Assembly: GCF_026616195.1 (NCBI RefSeq) | Contig: NZ_JANHDH010000002.1 | Location: 930,001-994,000 of the forward strand | Direction of reading: 5' to 3' | Source of the DNA: Haloarchaeobius amylolyticus | Lineage (GTDB): Archaea; Halobacteriota; Halobacteria; Halobacteriales; Natrialbaceae | DNA: 64,000 nt | Shown: one piece after another, positions 57,034-64,000 of the stretch | How positions within the stretch are numbered: position 1 is the stretch's first letter | Layout: each line of letters starts with the position of its first letter | Notes under the pieces: model-generated | The model's input: the letters and a program-made list of their open reading frames with translations, nothing else | The model's database searches: none | Told to the model about the DNA's origin: nothing | Made by a program: the position numbers and the translations under genes

Positions 57034-58700
57034 GCCTGGAGAAACCCAGCGAACGGATGGTCACCGCCGAGGGCGACGTCGACGGCGACGCCATCCTCGA
57101 ACTGCTCGGCGACAAGGTCCTCGACACCGAGGAGCACCTGAACGCCGACCAGTCCGTCGTCGTGCGCCCGGACGAGGTCGAAGAGACGCTGCTCGCCCTG
57201 CGCGACGAGGCGGGCTTCGACCACTGTTCCTGCGTGACGGCACAGGAGTACGAGGACCGCTACGAGTCCATCTACCACCTGAAGAAGTTCGACGACCCGA
57301 CCCAGGAGGTCAGCGTCGTCGTGCCCGCCTCGAAGGACAACCCCGTCAGCCAGTCCGGCAACGCGGCCTACCGCACCGCCGACTGGCACGAGCGCGAGGC
57401 CTACGACCTCGTCGGTATCAACTACGAGAACCACCCGGACCTGCGCCGCATCCTGCTGCCCCAGACGTGGCAGGGCCACCCGCTCGGGATGGACTACGAC
57501 CAGGACCGGCCACAGATCGTCACGCTGGGCGAGTGGGACAACCCGATCCGTGACGACCACCTGGACGAGGAGTCGGACACGATGTTCCTCAACATCGGTC
57601 CGCACCACCCGGCGACCCACGGTGTCCTGCACGTCAAGACCGTCCTCGACGGCGAGCAGGTCGCGGACGTCGACCCCGACATCGGCTACCTGCACCGCTG
57701 CGAGGAGCAGATGTGCCAGCAGGGCACCTACCGCCACCAGATCATGCCGTACCCGGACCGGTGGGACTACGTCTCCGCCGGCATCCTCAACGAGTGGGCG
57801 TACGCCCGCGCGGCCGAGGACCTCGCGGACATCGAGGTGCCCGAGTACGCACAGGTCATCCGGACGATGTCCGCCGAGCTGTGCCGCATCGCGGCGCACA
57901 TGCTCGCGCTCGGGACGTTCGCGCTGGACGTCTACGGTGACTTCACCGCCATCTTCCAGTACGCGTTCCGCGACCGCGAGGTCGTCCAGAACATCCTCGA
58001 GGACCTCACCGGCCAGCGGATGATGTTCAACTACTTCCGCCTGGGCGGTGTCGCGTGGGACCTGCCGGAACCGCGCGAGGAGTTCTTCGAGAAGACGCGT
58101 GACTTCCTCGAGGACCTCCCGGGCAAACTGGAGGAGTACCACGACATGATCACGTCGAACGAGATCTTCCAGCTCCGGTGCATCGACACCGGCTACCTCG
58201 ACCCCGAGACGGCCAAGTCCTACGGTGCGACGGGCCCGGTCGCCCGCGGGTCGGGTATCGACTACGACCTCCGGCGTGACGACCCATACGGCTACTACGA
58301 CGAGCTCGACTGGGACGTCATCACCGAGGACGGCTGCGACAACTACTCGCGCGTCCTCGTACGCATGCGCGAGGTCGAGGAGTCCGCGAAGATCATCGAA
58401 CAGTGTGTCGACCTGCTCGAGGAGTGGCCCGAGGACGACCGGACCATCCAGTCCAACGTCCCGCGCACCCTCAAGCCGGAGGACGACACCGAGACCTACC
58501 GCGCCGTCGAGGGCGCGAAGGGCGAACTCGGCATCTACATCCGCGCCGACGGCACCGACAAGCCGGCCCGGTTCAAGATCCGCAGCCCGTGCTTCTCGAA
58601 CCTGCAGACGCTGCCCGAGATGGCACAGGGCGAGTACATCCCGGACCTGGTCGCCGCGCTCGGTAGCCTCGACATCGTGCTCGGGGAGGTGGACCGCTGA
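57030..58700 (+). CDS. nuoCD: NADH-quinone oxidoreductase-like subunits C and D, fused
   Basis: Fusion of the 30-kDa (C) and 49-kDa (D) subunits, 556 residues. The C part ends with DWHEREAYDLVGINYENHPD and RRILLPQTWQGHPLGMDYDQ (to about residue 155); the D part begins at about 182 (MFLNIGPHHPATHGVLHVKT) and contains EEQMCQQGTYRHQIMPYPDR and the C-terminal ARFKIRSPCFSNLQTLPEMA. The D part helps form the quinone pocket. Natural fusions of C and D are known in several lineages. It overlaps nuoH by 1 base. Confidence 0.96.
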   Translation: MSLEKPSERMVTAEGDVDGDAILELLGDKVLDTEEHLNADQSVVVRPDEVEETLLALRDEAGFDHCSCVTAQEYEDRYESIYHLKKFDDPTQEVSVVVPASKDNPVSQSGNAAYRTADWHEREAYDLVGINYENHPDLRRILLPQTWQGHPLGMDYDQDRPQIVTLGEWDNPIRDDHLDEESDTMFLNIGPHHPATHGVLHVKTVLDGEQVADVDPDIGYLHRCEEQMCQQGTYRHQIMPYPDRWDYVSAGILNEWAYARAAEDLADIEVPEYAQVIRTMSAELCRIAAHMLALGTFALDVYGDFTAIFQYAFRDREVVQNILEDLTGQRMMFNYFRLGGVAWDLPEPREEFFEKTRDFLEDLPGKLEEYHDMITSNEIFQLRCIDTGYLDPETAKSYGATGPVARGSGIDYDLRRDDPYGYYDELDWDVITEDGCDNYSRVLVRMREVEESAKIIEQCVDLLEEWPEDDRTIQSNVPRTLKPEDDTETYRAVEGAKGELGIYIRADGTDKPARFKIRSPCFSNLQTLPEMAQGEYIPDLVAALGSLDIVLGEVDR

Positions 58701-59773
58701 TGGCAGATACGGTCCTCTTCCCGGAGACCATCGAGAACGCGCTCGGGCTGGCGCCCTACGGCGTGCTCGGTGACGCCGTCGCGGCGTTCCTCGCGGCGTT
58801 CATCGTGGGCAGCGTCATGCTGGCCTACACCGGCGTCGCGGGCCCGTGGGCGAAGCGGAAGATCACCGCCGCGTTCACGGACCGCATCGCGGTCAACCGC
58901 ATCGGGCCGTTCGGCCTGGGGACCATCCCGGCGGACGCGCTCCGCCTGCTCTCGAAGGAGCTCATCGTCCCCGAGGACGTCGACCGCCCGGCGTACGACC
59001 TCGCGCCGCTCATCATCGCCAGCTCTGCGTTGCTCGGCTTCGCGGTCATCCCGATGGGTGGCCTCGGCCCGCTGAACATCCACCTGGCCGACCCCGATGC
59101 CGGCCTGGCGTACGTGTTCGCGGTGGCCTCCATCGCGACGCTCGGCCTGACGATGGCCGGCTACGCGTCGGCGAACAAGTACTCGATGCTCGGCGCGCTG
59201 CGTGCCATCGCACAGAACATCGCGTACGAGATTCCGCTCGTCCTGACGGGCGTGTCCGTCGTGCTGTTCTCGCAGTCGCTCCAGATGAGCGAGATCGTCG
59301 CCGTCCAGCAGGAGAGCCTGGTGACCATCGCCGGTCTCTCGATCCCCTCGTGGTTCGCGTTCGTGAACCCGTTCGCGTTCGTGCTGTTCATGATCGCGAA
59401 CCTCGCGGAGGTCGGACGGAACCCGTTCGACATCCCCGAGGCACCGACCGAGATCGTCGCAGGGTACCAGACCGAGTACTCCTCGGTCTACTTCGTCCTC
59501 ATCTACCTTGGTGAGTTCCTGCACATCTTCCTCGGCGGCGCCATCGTCGCGACGCTGTTCCTGGGCGGCCCGTCCGGGCCGGGCCCGGAATCCATCGGGT
59601 TCATCTGGTTCACGGTGAAGATCTGGGGCGTGTTCCTGTTCACCCAGTGGGCGCGCTCGGCGGTCCCGCGCGTTCGCATCGACCAGCTCATCGAGATCGG
59701 CTGGAAGGGGATGCTCGTGCTCTCCTTCGCGAACCTGCTGCTGACCGCACTCCTCGTGGGGGTGATCGCATGA
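58700..59773 (+). CDS. nuoH: NADH-quinone oxidoreductase-like subunit H
   Basis: Membrane subunit joining the peripheral and membrane arms and lining the quinone channel. 357 residues, eight helices. Conserved cytoplasmic loop AAFTDRIAVNRIGPFGLGTI (about 52-71), YEIPLVLTGVSVVLFSQSLQ, ANLAEVGRNPFDIPEAPTEI with the key acidic residues, and YQTEYSSVYFVLIYLGEF. It overlaps nuoI by 4 bases. Confidence 0.96.
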   Translation: MADTVLFPETIENALGLAPYGVLGDAVAAFLAAFIVGSVMLAYTGVAGPWAKRKITAAFTDRIAVNRIGPFGLGTIPADALRLLSKELIVPEDVDRPAYDLAPLIIASSALLGFAVIPMGGLGPLNIHLADPDAGLAYVFAVASIATLGLTMAGYASANKYSMLGALRAIAQNIAYEIPLVLTGVSVVLFSQSLQMSEIVAVQQESLVTIAGLSIPSWFAFVNPFAFVLFMIANLAEVGRNPFDIPEAPTEIVAGYQTEYSSVYFVLIYLGEFLHIFLGGAIVATLFLGGPSGPGPESIGFIWFTVKIWGVFLFTQWARSAVPRVRIDQLIEIGWKGMLVLSFANLLLTALLVGVIA

Positions 59774-60231
59774 TCGGTATACTCAAATCCATGGCGGTGA
59801 CGATGAAGCACGCACTGGACAACGAGACCTTCACGGTCGAGTACCCGGAGACGGCTCCGGAGGTGTCGCCGCGGTTCCGCGGTGTGCACAAGTTCAGCCA
59901 GGAACGCTGCATCTGGTGTCGCCAGTGCGAGAACGTGTGTCCGAACGACACGATCCACATCGTGACGGACGCACAGCGACAGGGTGAACAGTACAACCTC
60001 CACATCGGCCAGTGTATCTACTGCCGGCTGTGCGAGGAGGTGTGTCCGGTCGACGCGATTCTGCTCACGCAGAACTTCGAGTTCACCGGCGACACGAAAG
60101 ACGACCTGGTGTACAACAAGGACCAGCTTCGTGCGGTCCCGTGGTACAAGGACATCGACCCACTCGAGTCCCGCGAGCCCGATCGTGGCGCGTGGATCGG
60201 CGAGGGTGATGGCGAGGTCGATTACCACTAG
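59770..60231 (+). CDS. nuoI: NADH-quinone oxidoreductase-like subunit I
   Basis: Ferredoxin-like subunit with two [4Fe-4S] clusters (N6a, N6b), 153 residues. Motifs CIWCRQCENVCPND and CIYCRLCEEVCPVD are both intact. It is short, lacking the N-terminal helix of bacterial NuoI, and ends in an acidic tail. Start MIGILKSMAV at 59770, overlapping nuoH. The gap to nuoJ1 is 54 bases, the largest in the operon. Confidence 0.96.
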   Translation: MIGILKSMAVTMKHALDNETFTVEYPETAPEVSPRFRGVHKFSQERCIWCRQCENVCPNDTIHIVTDAQRQGEQYNLHIGQCIYCRLCEEVCPVDAILLTQNFEFTGDTKDDLVYNKDQLRAVPWYKDIDPLESREPDRGAWIGEGDGEVDYH

Positions 60232-60285
60232 TCGAGACGAACGTCTCGAAATGTTCAACAGACATCGAATGGAGAACTCAAAACA

Positions 60286-60555
60286 ATGGTAACCGCAGAA
60301 CTCGTCGCCTTCGCGCTCTTCGCCATCGTCACGGTGGGAAGTAGCCTCGGCGTCGTGCTCGTGGAGGACGTGTGGCACTCCGCACTCCTTCTGGGCACCG
60401 CGCTACTCAGCGTCGCGGTCTTCTACGTGATGGAGAACGCAGAATTCGTCGCTGCGATGCAGGTACTCGTCTACGTTGGCGGGGTCCTCATCCTCATCAC
60501 GTTCGCCGTGATGCTCGTACGAGACGAAGGCGAAACGGAGGTGGTACAGAGATGA
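60286..60555 (+). CDS. nuoJ1: NADH-quinone oxidoreductase-like subunit J, N-terminal part (J1)
   Basis: First part of a split subunit J, 89 residues with three helices. It includes the conserved LLLGTALLSVAVFYVMENAE and the helix VAAMQVLVYVGGVLILITFA with its pi-bulge-like Tyr-Val-Gly-Gly. It overlaps the second part by 4 bases, so the two halves are translated together. Confidence 0.93.
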   Translation: MVTAELVAFALFAIVTVGSSLGVVLVEDVWHSALLLGTALLSVAVFYVMENAEFVAAMQVLVYVGGVLILITFAVMLVRDEGETEVVQR

Positions 60556-61184
60556 CAACACGACCGAAACTGAAACTGGGGAACCATCTCGTCCCCGGTC
60601 TCGTCGCGGTCGCGCTGTTCGTCGTGATGGCGGCCGTGTTCATCAACGCGCCCATCACCGGCGAAGAACAGGGTTTCAACGAAGCGACCGTCAAGCTCGG
60701 GCCGGCGGACGAGATCGCCACCCAGCAGACGGACGGTGGCGCGTACGCACAGATCAAGCAGGCCAGCGGCTCGACGTACGCGGTGGTCGTCGACGGTGAC
60801 AGCGAGACGAAGAACGTCACGTTGTCCGACTCGACGAACGCCTCGGCGTCGCTGTTCACGCGTGACGGAGACGTCTACGCGGCGACCAGCGACGTCGACG
60901 GCGGCGTCACGGACGACCTCGGCTACCACCTGTTCGGCCTCGGCAGCACCGCCGAGCCGACGGTGCCCGGCGAGTCCTTCCTGGTCGCGTTCGAGATCAT
61001 CGACCTGGTGCTCGTCGCAGCCCTGGTCGGCGCCGTGATGCTCGCCCGCCGTGAGGTCGGCGGCGAGGTCGTCTCGGCGCTCGGCCTGGGCCTCGGTAGC
61101 GAGGACTCGGTCGGGAACAGCTCCGCGGCCGGCGTCGCCGCCGACGGTGGCGAGACGGTCGAGGACGACGGAGGTGATGCCTGA
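60552..61184 (+). CDS. nuoJ2: NADH-quinone oxidoreductase-like subunit J, C-terminal part (J2)
   Basis: Second part of split subunit J, 210 residues. Two helices (about 11-31 and 142-165; VAFEIIDLVLVAALVGAVML corresponds to the last NuoJ helix) are separated by about 110 residues instead of the usual 30-40. The added segment (about 36-118) is Thr/Asp/Ser-rich and should lie outside the cytoplasmic membrane. An acidic tail follows the last helix. It overlaps nuoK by 1 base. Confidence 0.88.
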   Translation: MTTRPKLKLGNHLVPGLVAVALFVVMAAVFINAPITGEEQGFNEATVKLGPADEIATQQTDGGAYAQIKQASGSTYAVVVDGDSETKNVTLSDSTNASASLFTRDGDVYAATSDVDGGVTDDLGYHLFGLGSTAEPTVPGESFLVAFEIIDLVLVAALVGAVMLARREVGGEVVSALGLGLGSEDSVGNSSAAGVAADGGETVEDDGGDA

Positions 61185-61489
61185 TGGCGGTTCCGGTCGA
61201 GTACTATCTCGTCATGTCCGCGGCCATCTTCTGCATCGGCCTCTTCGGCATCCTCACGCGCCGGAACGCGCTGATGTTCCTGATGTCGGTCGAGCTGATG
61301 CTGAACGCGGCGAACATCAACCTCGTCGCCTTCAGCCAGTACTGGGGCAACCTCACCGGTCAGACGTTCGCCCTCTTCGGGATGGCGCTGGCCGCGGCCG
61401 AGGTGGCCATCGGTATCGGCATCATCCTCGTACTGTATCGTAACTTCGAAGACGTAGACGTGGCCGACGCCACGACGATGAGGTGGTAA
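61184..61489 (+). CDS. nuoK: NADH-quinone oxidoreductase-like subunit K
   Basis: Proton-pump-related membrane subunit, 101 residues with three helices. Conserved features: MSAAIFCIGLFGILTRRNAL, MFLMSVELMLNAANINLVAF with the helix glutamate, and ALAAAEVAIGIGIILVLYRN with the second glutamate. Homologous to MrpC of cation antiporters; operon position settles the assignment. Confidence 0.96.
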   Translation: MAVPVEYYLVMSAAIFCIGLFGILTRRNALMFLMSVELMLNAANINLVAFSQYWGNLTGQTFALFGMALAAAEVAIGIGIILVLYRNFEDVDVADATTMRW

Positions 61490-61491
61490 CG

Positions 61492-63555
61492 ATGGCAGGA
61501 GAACTCGCATTCGAACTCGCGCCCGCGATCGCGGCGCTACCGTTCGCGTCGTTCCTGGTCGCTCTCGCGCTCGGGAAGTACATGCCGAAGAAGGGAGCCA
61601 TCGGTGGGATGGCCGCCACCGGCGGCTCGCTGATCCTGTCGCTGTGGCTGGCGGTCACCGTCTTCGGTGGCCACACGTACCACACCGAGCTCCTGACGTG
61701 GGGGCCCACGGAGGCGATCAACCTCCACTTCGGCGTGCTCATCGACCCGCTGTCGGCGATGATGCTCGTCATCGTCTCGCTCATCGCGTTCCTCGTCCAC
61801 ATGTTCAGCCTCGGCTACATGAACGACGAGGGCGAGACGGGCCTCCCGCGCTACTACAGCGAACTCGGGCTGTTCACCTTCTCGATGCTCGCGTTCGTCA
61901 TGGCGGACAACATCCTCATGGCGTTCATGTTCTTCGAGCTGGTCGGCCTGTGTTCGTACCTGCTCATCGGCTTCTGGTTCCGGCAGGACGGCCCGCCGTC
62001 CGCCGCGAAGAAGGCGTTCCTCGTCACCCGCTTCGGGGACTACTTCTTCCTCGTCGGCGTGGTCGGCATCATCGCGACGTTCGGGACCGGCATGTTCGTG
62101 AGCACGGAGTCCCAGCAGTCGTTCCCGGTCCTGGCCGAGGCGGCCCTGGCCGGTGAGACCCCCGAGGTCGTCGCCGGCTTCCTCGACATCGTCGGCATGG
62201 GCGCAGACGCCTGGTTCCCGATCCTCGGGCTCCTCGTCCTCGGTGGCGTCATCGGCAAGTCCGCGCAGTTCCCCCTGCACACGTGGCTGCCAGACGCCAT
62301 GGAGGGTCCGACGCCCGTCTCCGCGCTCATCCACGCCGCGACGATGGTCGCAGCCGGTGTATACCTCGTCGCCCGGATGTACGGCTTCTACGCGCTGCTC
62401 CCGACGGTGCTCGCGGTCGTCGCGCTCACCGGTGGGTTCACCGCACTGTTCGCCGCGACGATGGGTGTCGTGAAGGACGAGATCAAGCAGGTCCTCGCGT
62501 ACTCCACCATCTCCCAGTACGGCTACATGATGCTCGCGCTGGGTGGCGGTGGCTACGTCGCCGCGACCTTCCACCTCATGACCCACGCCTTCTTCAAGGC
62601 GCTGCTGTTCCTCGGTGCTGGCTCGGTCATCATCGCCATGCACCACAACGAGGACATGTGGGACATGGGTGGCCTGAAGGACAAGATGCCGGTGACCTAC
62701 GCGACGTTCCTCGCCGGGTCGCTCGCGCTCGCGGGTATCGTCCCGTTCGCCGGCTTCTGGTCGAAGGACGAGGTCCTGTTCAAGACGCTCGTTCACGGCC
62801 TCGGCACGGACGGCATGGTCGGTACCCTGCTGCTCGTGGCCTACGGGATGGGCCTGGTCTCGGTGCTGTTCACCGGCTTCTACACCTTCCGGATGGTCTT
62901 CCTGACCTTCCACGGTGAAGCACGGACCGACACCGCCCGCGACCCGCACGGGGTCCGCTGGAACGTGAAGGTCCCGCTCGTCGCACTCGGCGTGCTCGCG
63001 ACCTTCGCCGGGTTCGTCAACGCGGTGCCGGTGCTCGGCATCCACGAGCTCGAGCACTTCCTGAACATCGGCGCCCACCACGGCGGTGAGGCGTTCGCCA
63101 ACCTGTCGGTCGAGCACTACGAGACGCTCATCAAGGACAGCGCTGGCATCGGTACCGCCGAGTTCAGCATCTTGGCCAGCTCGGCACTCTCGCTGGCCAT
63201 CGCGCTGGCCGGCGTCGGGCTCGCGTACCTGCTGTACGGTCGCGACGCGACGCCGACCGAGCACACGGCCAAGCTCGGCCCGCTCAAGACGCTCTGGTAC
63301 AACAACTACTACCAGGACGAGTACCAGGTCTTCCTGGCCGAGAACGTGACCCTGCCCCTGTCGAAGGCCGCCGATACCTTCGACCAGGGCGTCATCGACG
63401 GCGTCGTCAACGGCGTCTCCAGTGTGAGCCTCTCCGGTGGGTCGCGCATGAAGAAGATCCAGACGGGTATCGTGACCAACTACGCGGCCCTGCTCTCGCT
63501 GGGCCTGGTCATCCTGCTCGTCATCGTCGGTATCACAGGGGGGTGGTTCGCATGA
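61492..63555 (+). CDS. nuoL: NADH-quinone oxidoreductase-like subunit L
   Basis: Antiporter-like proton-pumping subunit at the distal end of the membrane arm, 687 residues, about 16 helices with the C-terminal lateral helix region. Conserved: HMFSLGYMNDEGETGLPRYY, FFELVGLCSYLLIGFWF, GKSAQFPLHTWLPDAMEGPT and ALIHAATMVAAGVYLVARMY, holding the channel Glu, Lys and His residues. The ATG at 61492 lies 2 bases after the nuoK stop; an in-frame start three codons upstream would sit inside nuoK. Confidence 0.96.
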   Translation: MAGELAFELAPAIAALPFASFLVALALGKYMPKKGAIGGMAATGGSLILSLWLAVTVFGGHTYHTELLTWGPTEAINLHFGVLIDPLSAMMLVIVSLIAFLVHMFSLGYMNDEGETGLPRYYSELGLFTFSMLAFVMADNILMAFMFFELVGLCSYLLIGFWFRQDGPPSAAKKAFLVTRFGDYFFLVGVVGIIATFGTGMFVSTESQQSFPVLAEAALAGETPEVVAGFLDIVGMGADAWFPILGLLVLGGVIGKSAQFPLHTWLPDAMEGPTPVSALIHAATMVAAGVYLVARMYGFYALLPTVLAVVALTGGFTALFAATMGVVKDEIKQVLAYSTISQYGYMMLALGGGGYVAATFHLMTHAFFKALLFLGAGSVIIAMHHNEDMWDMGGLKDKMPVTYATFLAGSLALAGIVPFAGFWSKDEVLFKTLVHGLGTDGMVGTLLLVAYGMGLVSVLFTGFYTFRMVFLTFHGEARTDTARDPHGVRWNVKVPLVALGVLATFAGFVNAVPVLGIHELEHFLNIGAHHGGEAFANLSVEHYETLIKDSAGIGTAEFSILASSALSLAIALAGVGLAYLLYGRDATPTEHTAKLGPLKTLWYNNYYQDEYQVFLAENVTLPLSKAADTFDQGVIDGVVNGVSSVSLSGGSRMKKIQTGIVTNYAALLSLGLVILLVIVGITGGWFA

Positions 63556-64000
63556 TAAACGGAACGATAGAAGCGCTCATCGCGATAACGTTGGTCGGAT
63601 CGTTCGTCGTCATGGCCAGCCCCGACCGCTACGCGGCGAAGCTGGCGACGGCCTGGAGTCTGCTGCCGGTCGTCGGTAGCCTGTACATGTGGGCCAACTT
63701 CGACGGCGAGAAGAACGCACTGCTCGCCGACGGGAAGTTGGCCTACCAGAGCCAGGAGATGTGGCTCTCGCTGGGTCCGCTCCCGGACATCCAGTGGTAC
63801 GTCGGCGTCGACGGTATCAGCCTCCCACTGATCGTCCTGACGACCGTGCTCACGACGCTCGCGCTCGTGAGCGCGTGGACACCCATCGACGAACGGCAGG
63901 CCCAGTTCTTCGGACTGGTCCTGTTCCTCGAGGCGGGTCTCATCGGCGTCTTCACGGCGCTCGACTTCTTCGCCTGGTTCGTCTTCTGGGAGGCCGTCCT
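63552..64000 (+). CDS. nuoM: NADH-quinone oxidoreductase-like subunit M, cut by window edge
   Basis: First 149 residues of antiporter-like subunit M. Visible: three to four helices and the conserved LPDIQWYVGVDGISLPLIVL and LDFFAWFVFWEAVL, where the glutamate of the channel lies. It overlaps the nuoL stop by 4 bases (ATGA). The remainder, and probably subunit N, lie beyond base 64000. Confidence 0.93.
   Translation, partial: MINGTIEALIAITLVGSFVVMASPDRYAAKLATAWSLLPVVGSLYMWANFDGEKNALLADGKLAYQSQEMWLSLGPLPDIQWYVGVDGISLPLIVLTTVLTTLALVSAWTPIDERQAQFFGLVLFLEAGLIGVFTALDFFAWFVFWEAV

Noticed and set aside
1-64000. Search for insertion sequences, integrases, attachment sites or a genomic island
   Set aside because: No transposase, integrase, tRNA-linked repeat or stretch of clearly different codon use was seen. 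The TIR gene has the same base composition as its neighbours by eye.

Overview
This 64-kb window is chromosomal DNA from a halophilic archaeon of class Halobacteria. It is GC-rich, its proteins are strongly acidic, and most promoters are a TATA-like box about 25 bases ahead of a leaderless ATG or GTG. The gene content agrees: a halocyanin-type copper protein, a cytochrome b split into two polypeptides, a complex I operon without an NADH module up to the window edge, phosphomevalonate decarboxylase, an archaeal class I fructose-bisphosphate aldolase, HalX and bacterio-opsin-activator-type regulators, and RNA polymerase subunit L. The genus cannot be named from the sequence alone. No rRNA, tRNA, insertion sequence, integrase or CRISPR array was found. 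The window reads as a continuous core chromosome.

Layout. 1-5.6 kb: a partial EamA-type exporter divergent from an Lrp/AsnC regulator, an MTH865-like protein, an unpaired 2-oxoacid dehydrogenase E1-alpha, an M28 peptidase, a degenerate NAD kinase homologue and a membrane protein. 5.6-12 kb: a bc1/b6f-like cluster on the minus strand (anchored copper protein, small membrane protein, Rieske protein, cytochrome b N- and C-halves, two small membrane proteins), flanked by further uncharacterised membrane proteins. 12-19 kb: a coiled-coil protein, endonuclease III, mevalonate-pathway decarboxylase, an MFS transporter with a divergent wHTH regulator, and a membrane protein next to a CtaA-CtaB fusion. 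19.8-23.3 kb: cytochrome oxidase subunits II and III (no subunit I here), a large membrane protein and a zinc-finger membrane protein.

23-36 kb is mixed metabolism: an acyl-CoA dehydrogenase, a squalene/phytoene synthase family enzyme, two tandem paralogous membrane proteins with signal peptides, a 3-hydroxyacyl-CoA dehydrogenase, a cation/proton antiporter with a TrkA module, and an aldolase-fructose bisphosphatase operon for gluconeogenesis. 36-45 kb: a carboxyltransferase with an extra N-terminal domain, paired PH-domain membrane proteins, a P1B metal ATPase with a palindromic promoter element, and a convergent pair made of a five-repeat zinc-binding/J-domain protein and a TIR/zinc-ribbon protein. 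That pair is the most unusual locus in the window.

45-55.7 kb: triosephosphate isomerase, a YlbF-like protein, two divergent regulators, diphthamide synthesis, a lipoprotein, rpoL, a zinc-ribbon/CAP-like membrane protein, hisF, an Agl23-like membrane protein and the purK-purE pair. 55.9-64 kb: a tightly packed complex I operon (nuoA, B, CD, H, I, J1, J2, K, L, M-partial). With the bc-type complex, the copper protein, oxidase subunits II and III and the heme synthase, much of an aerobic respiratory chain is encoded here.
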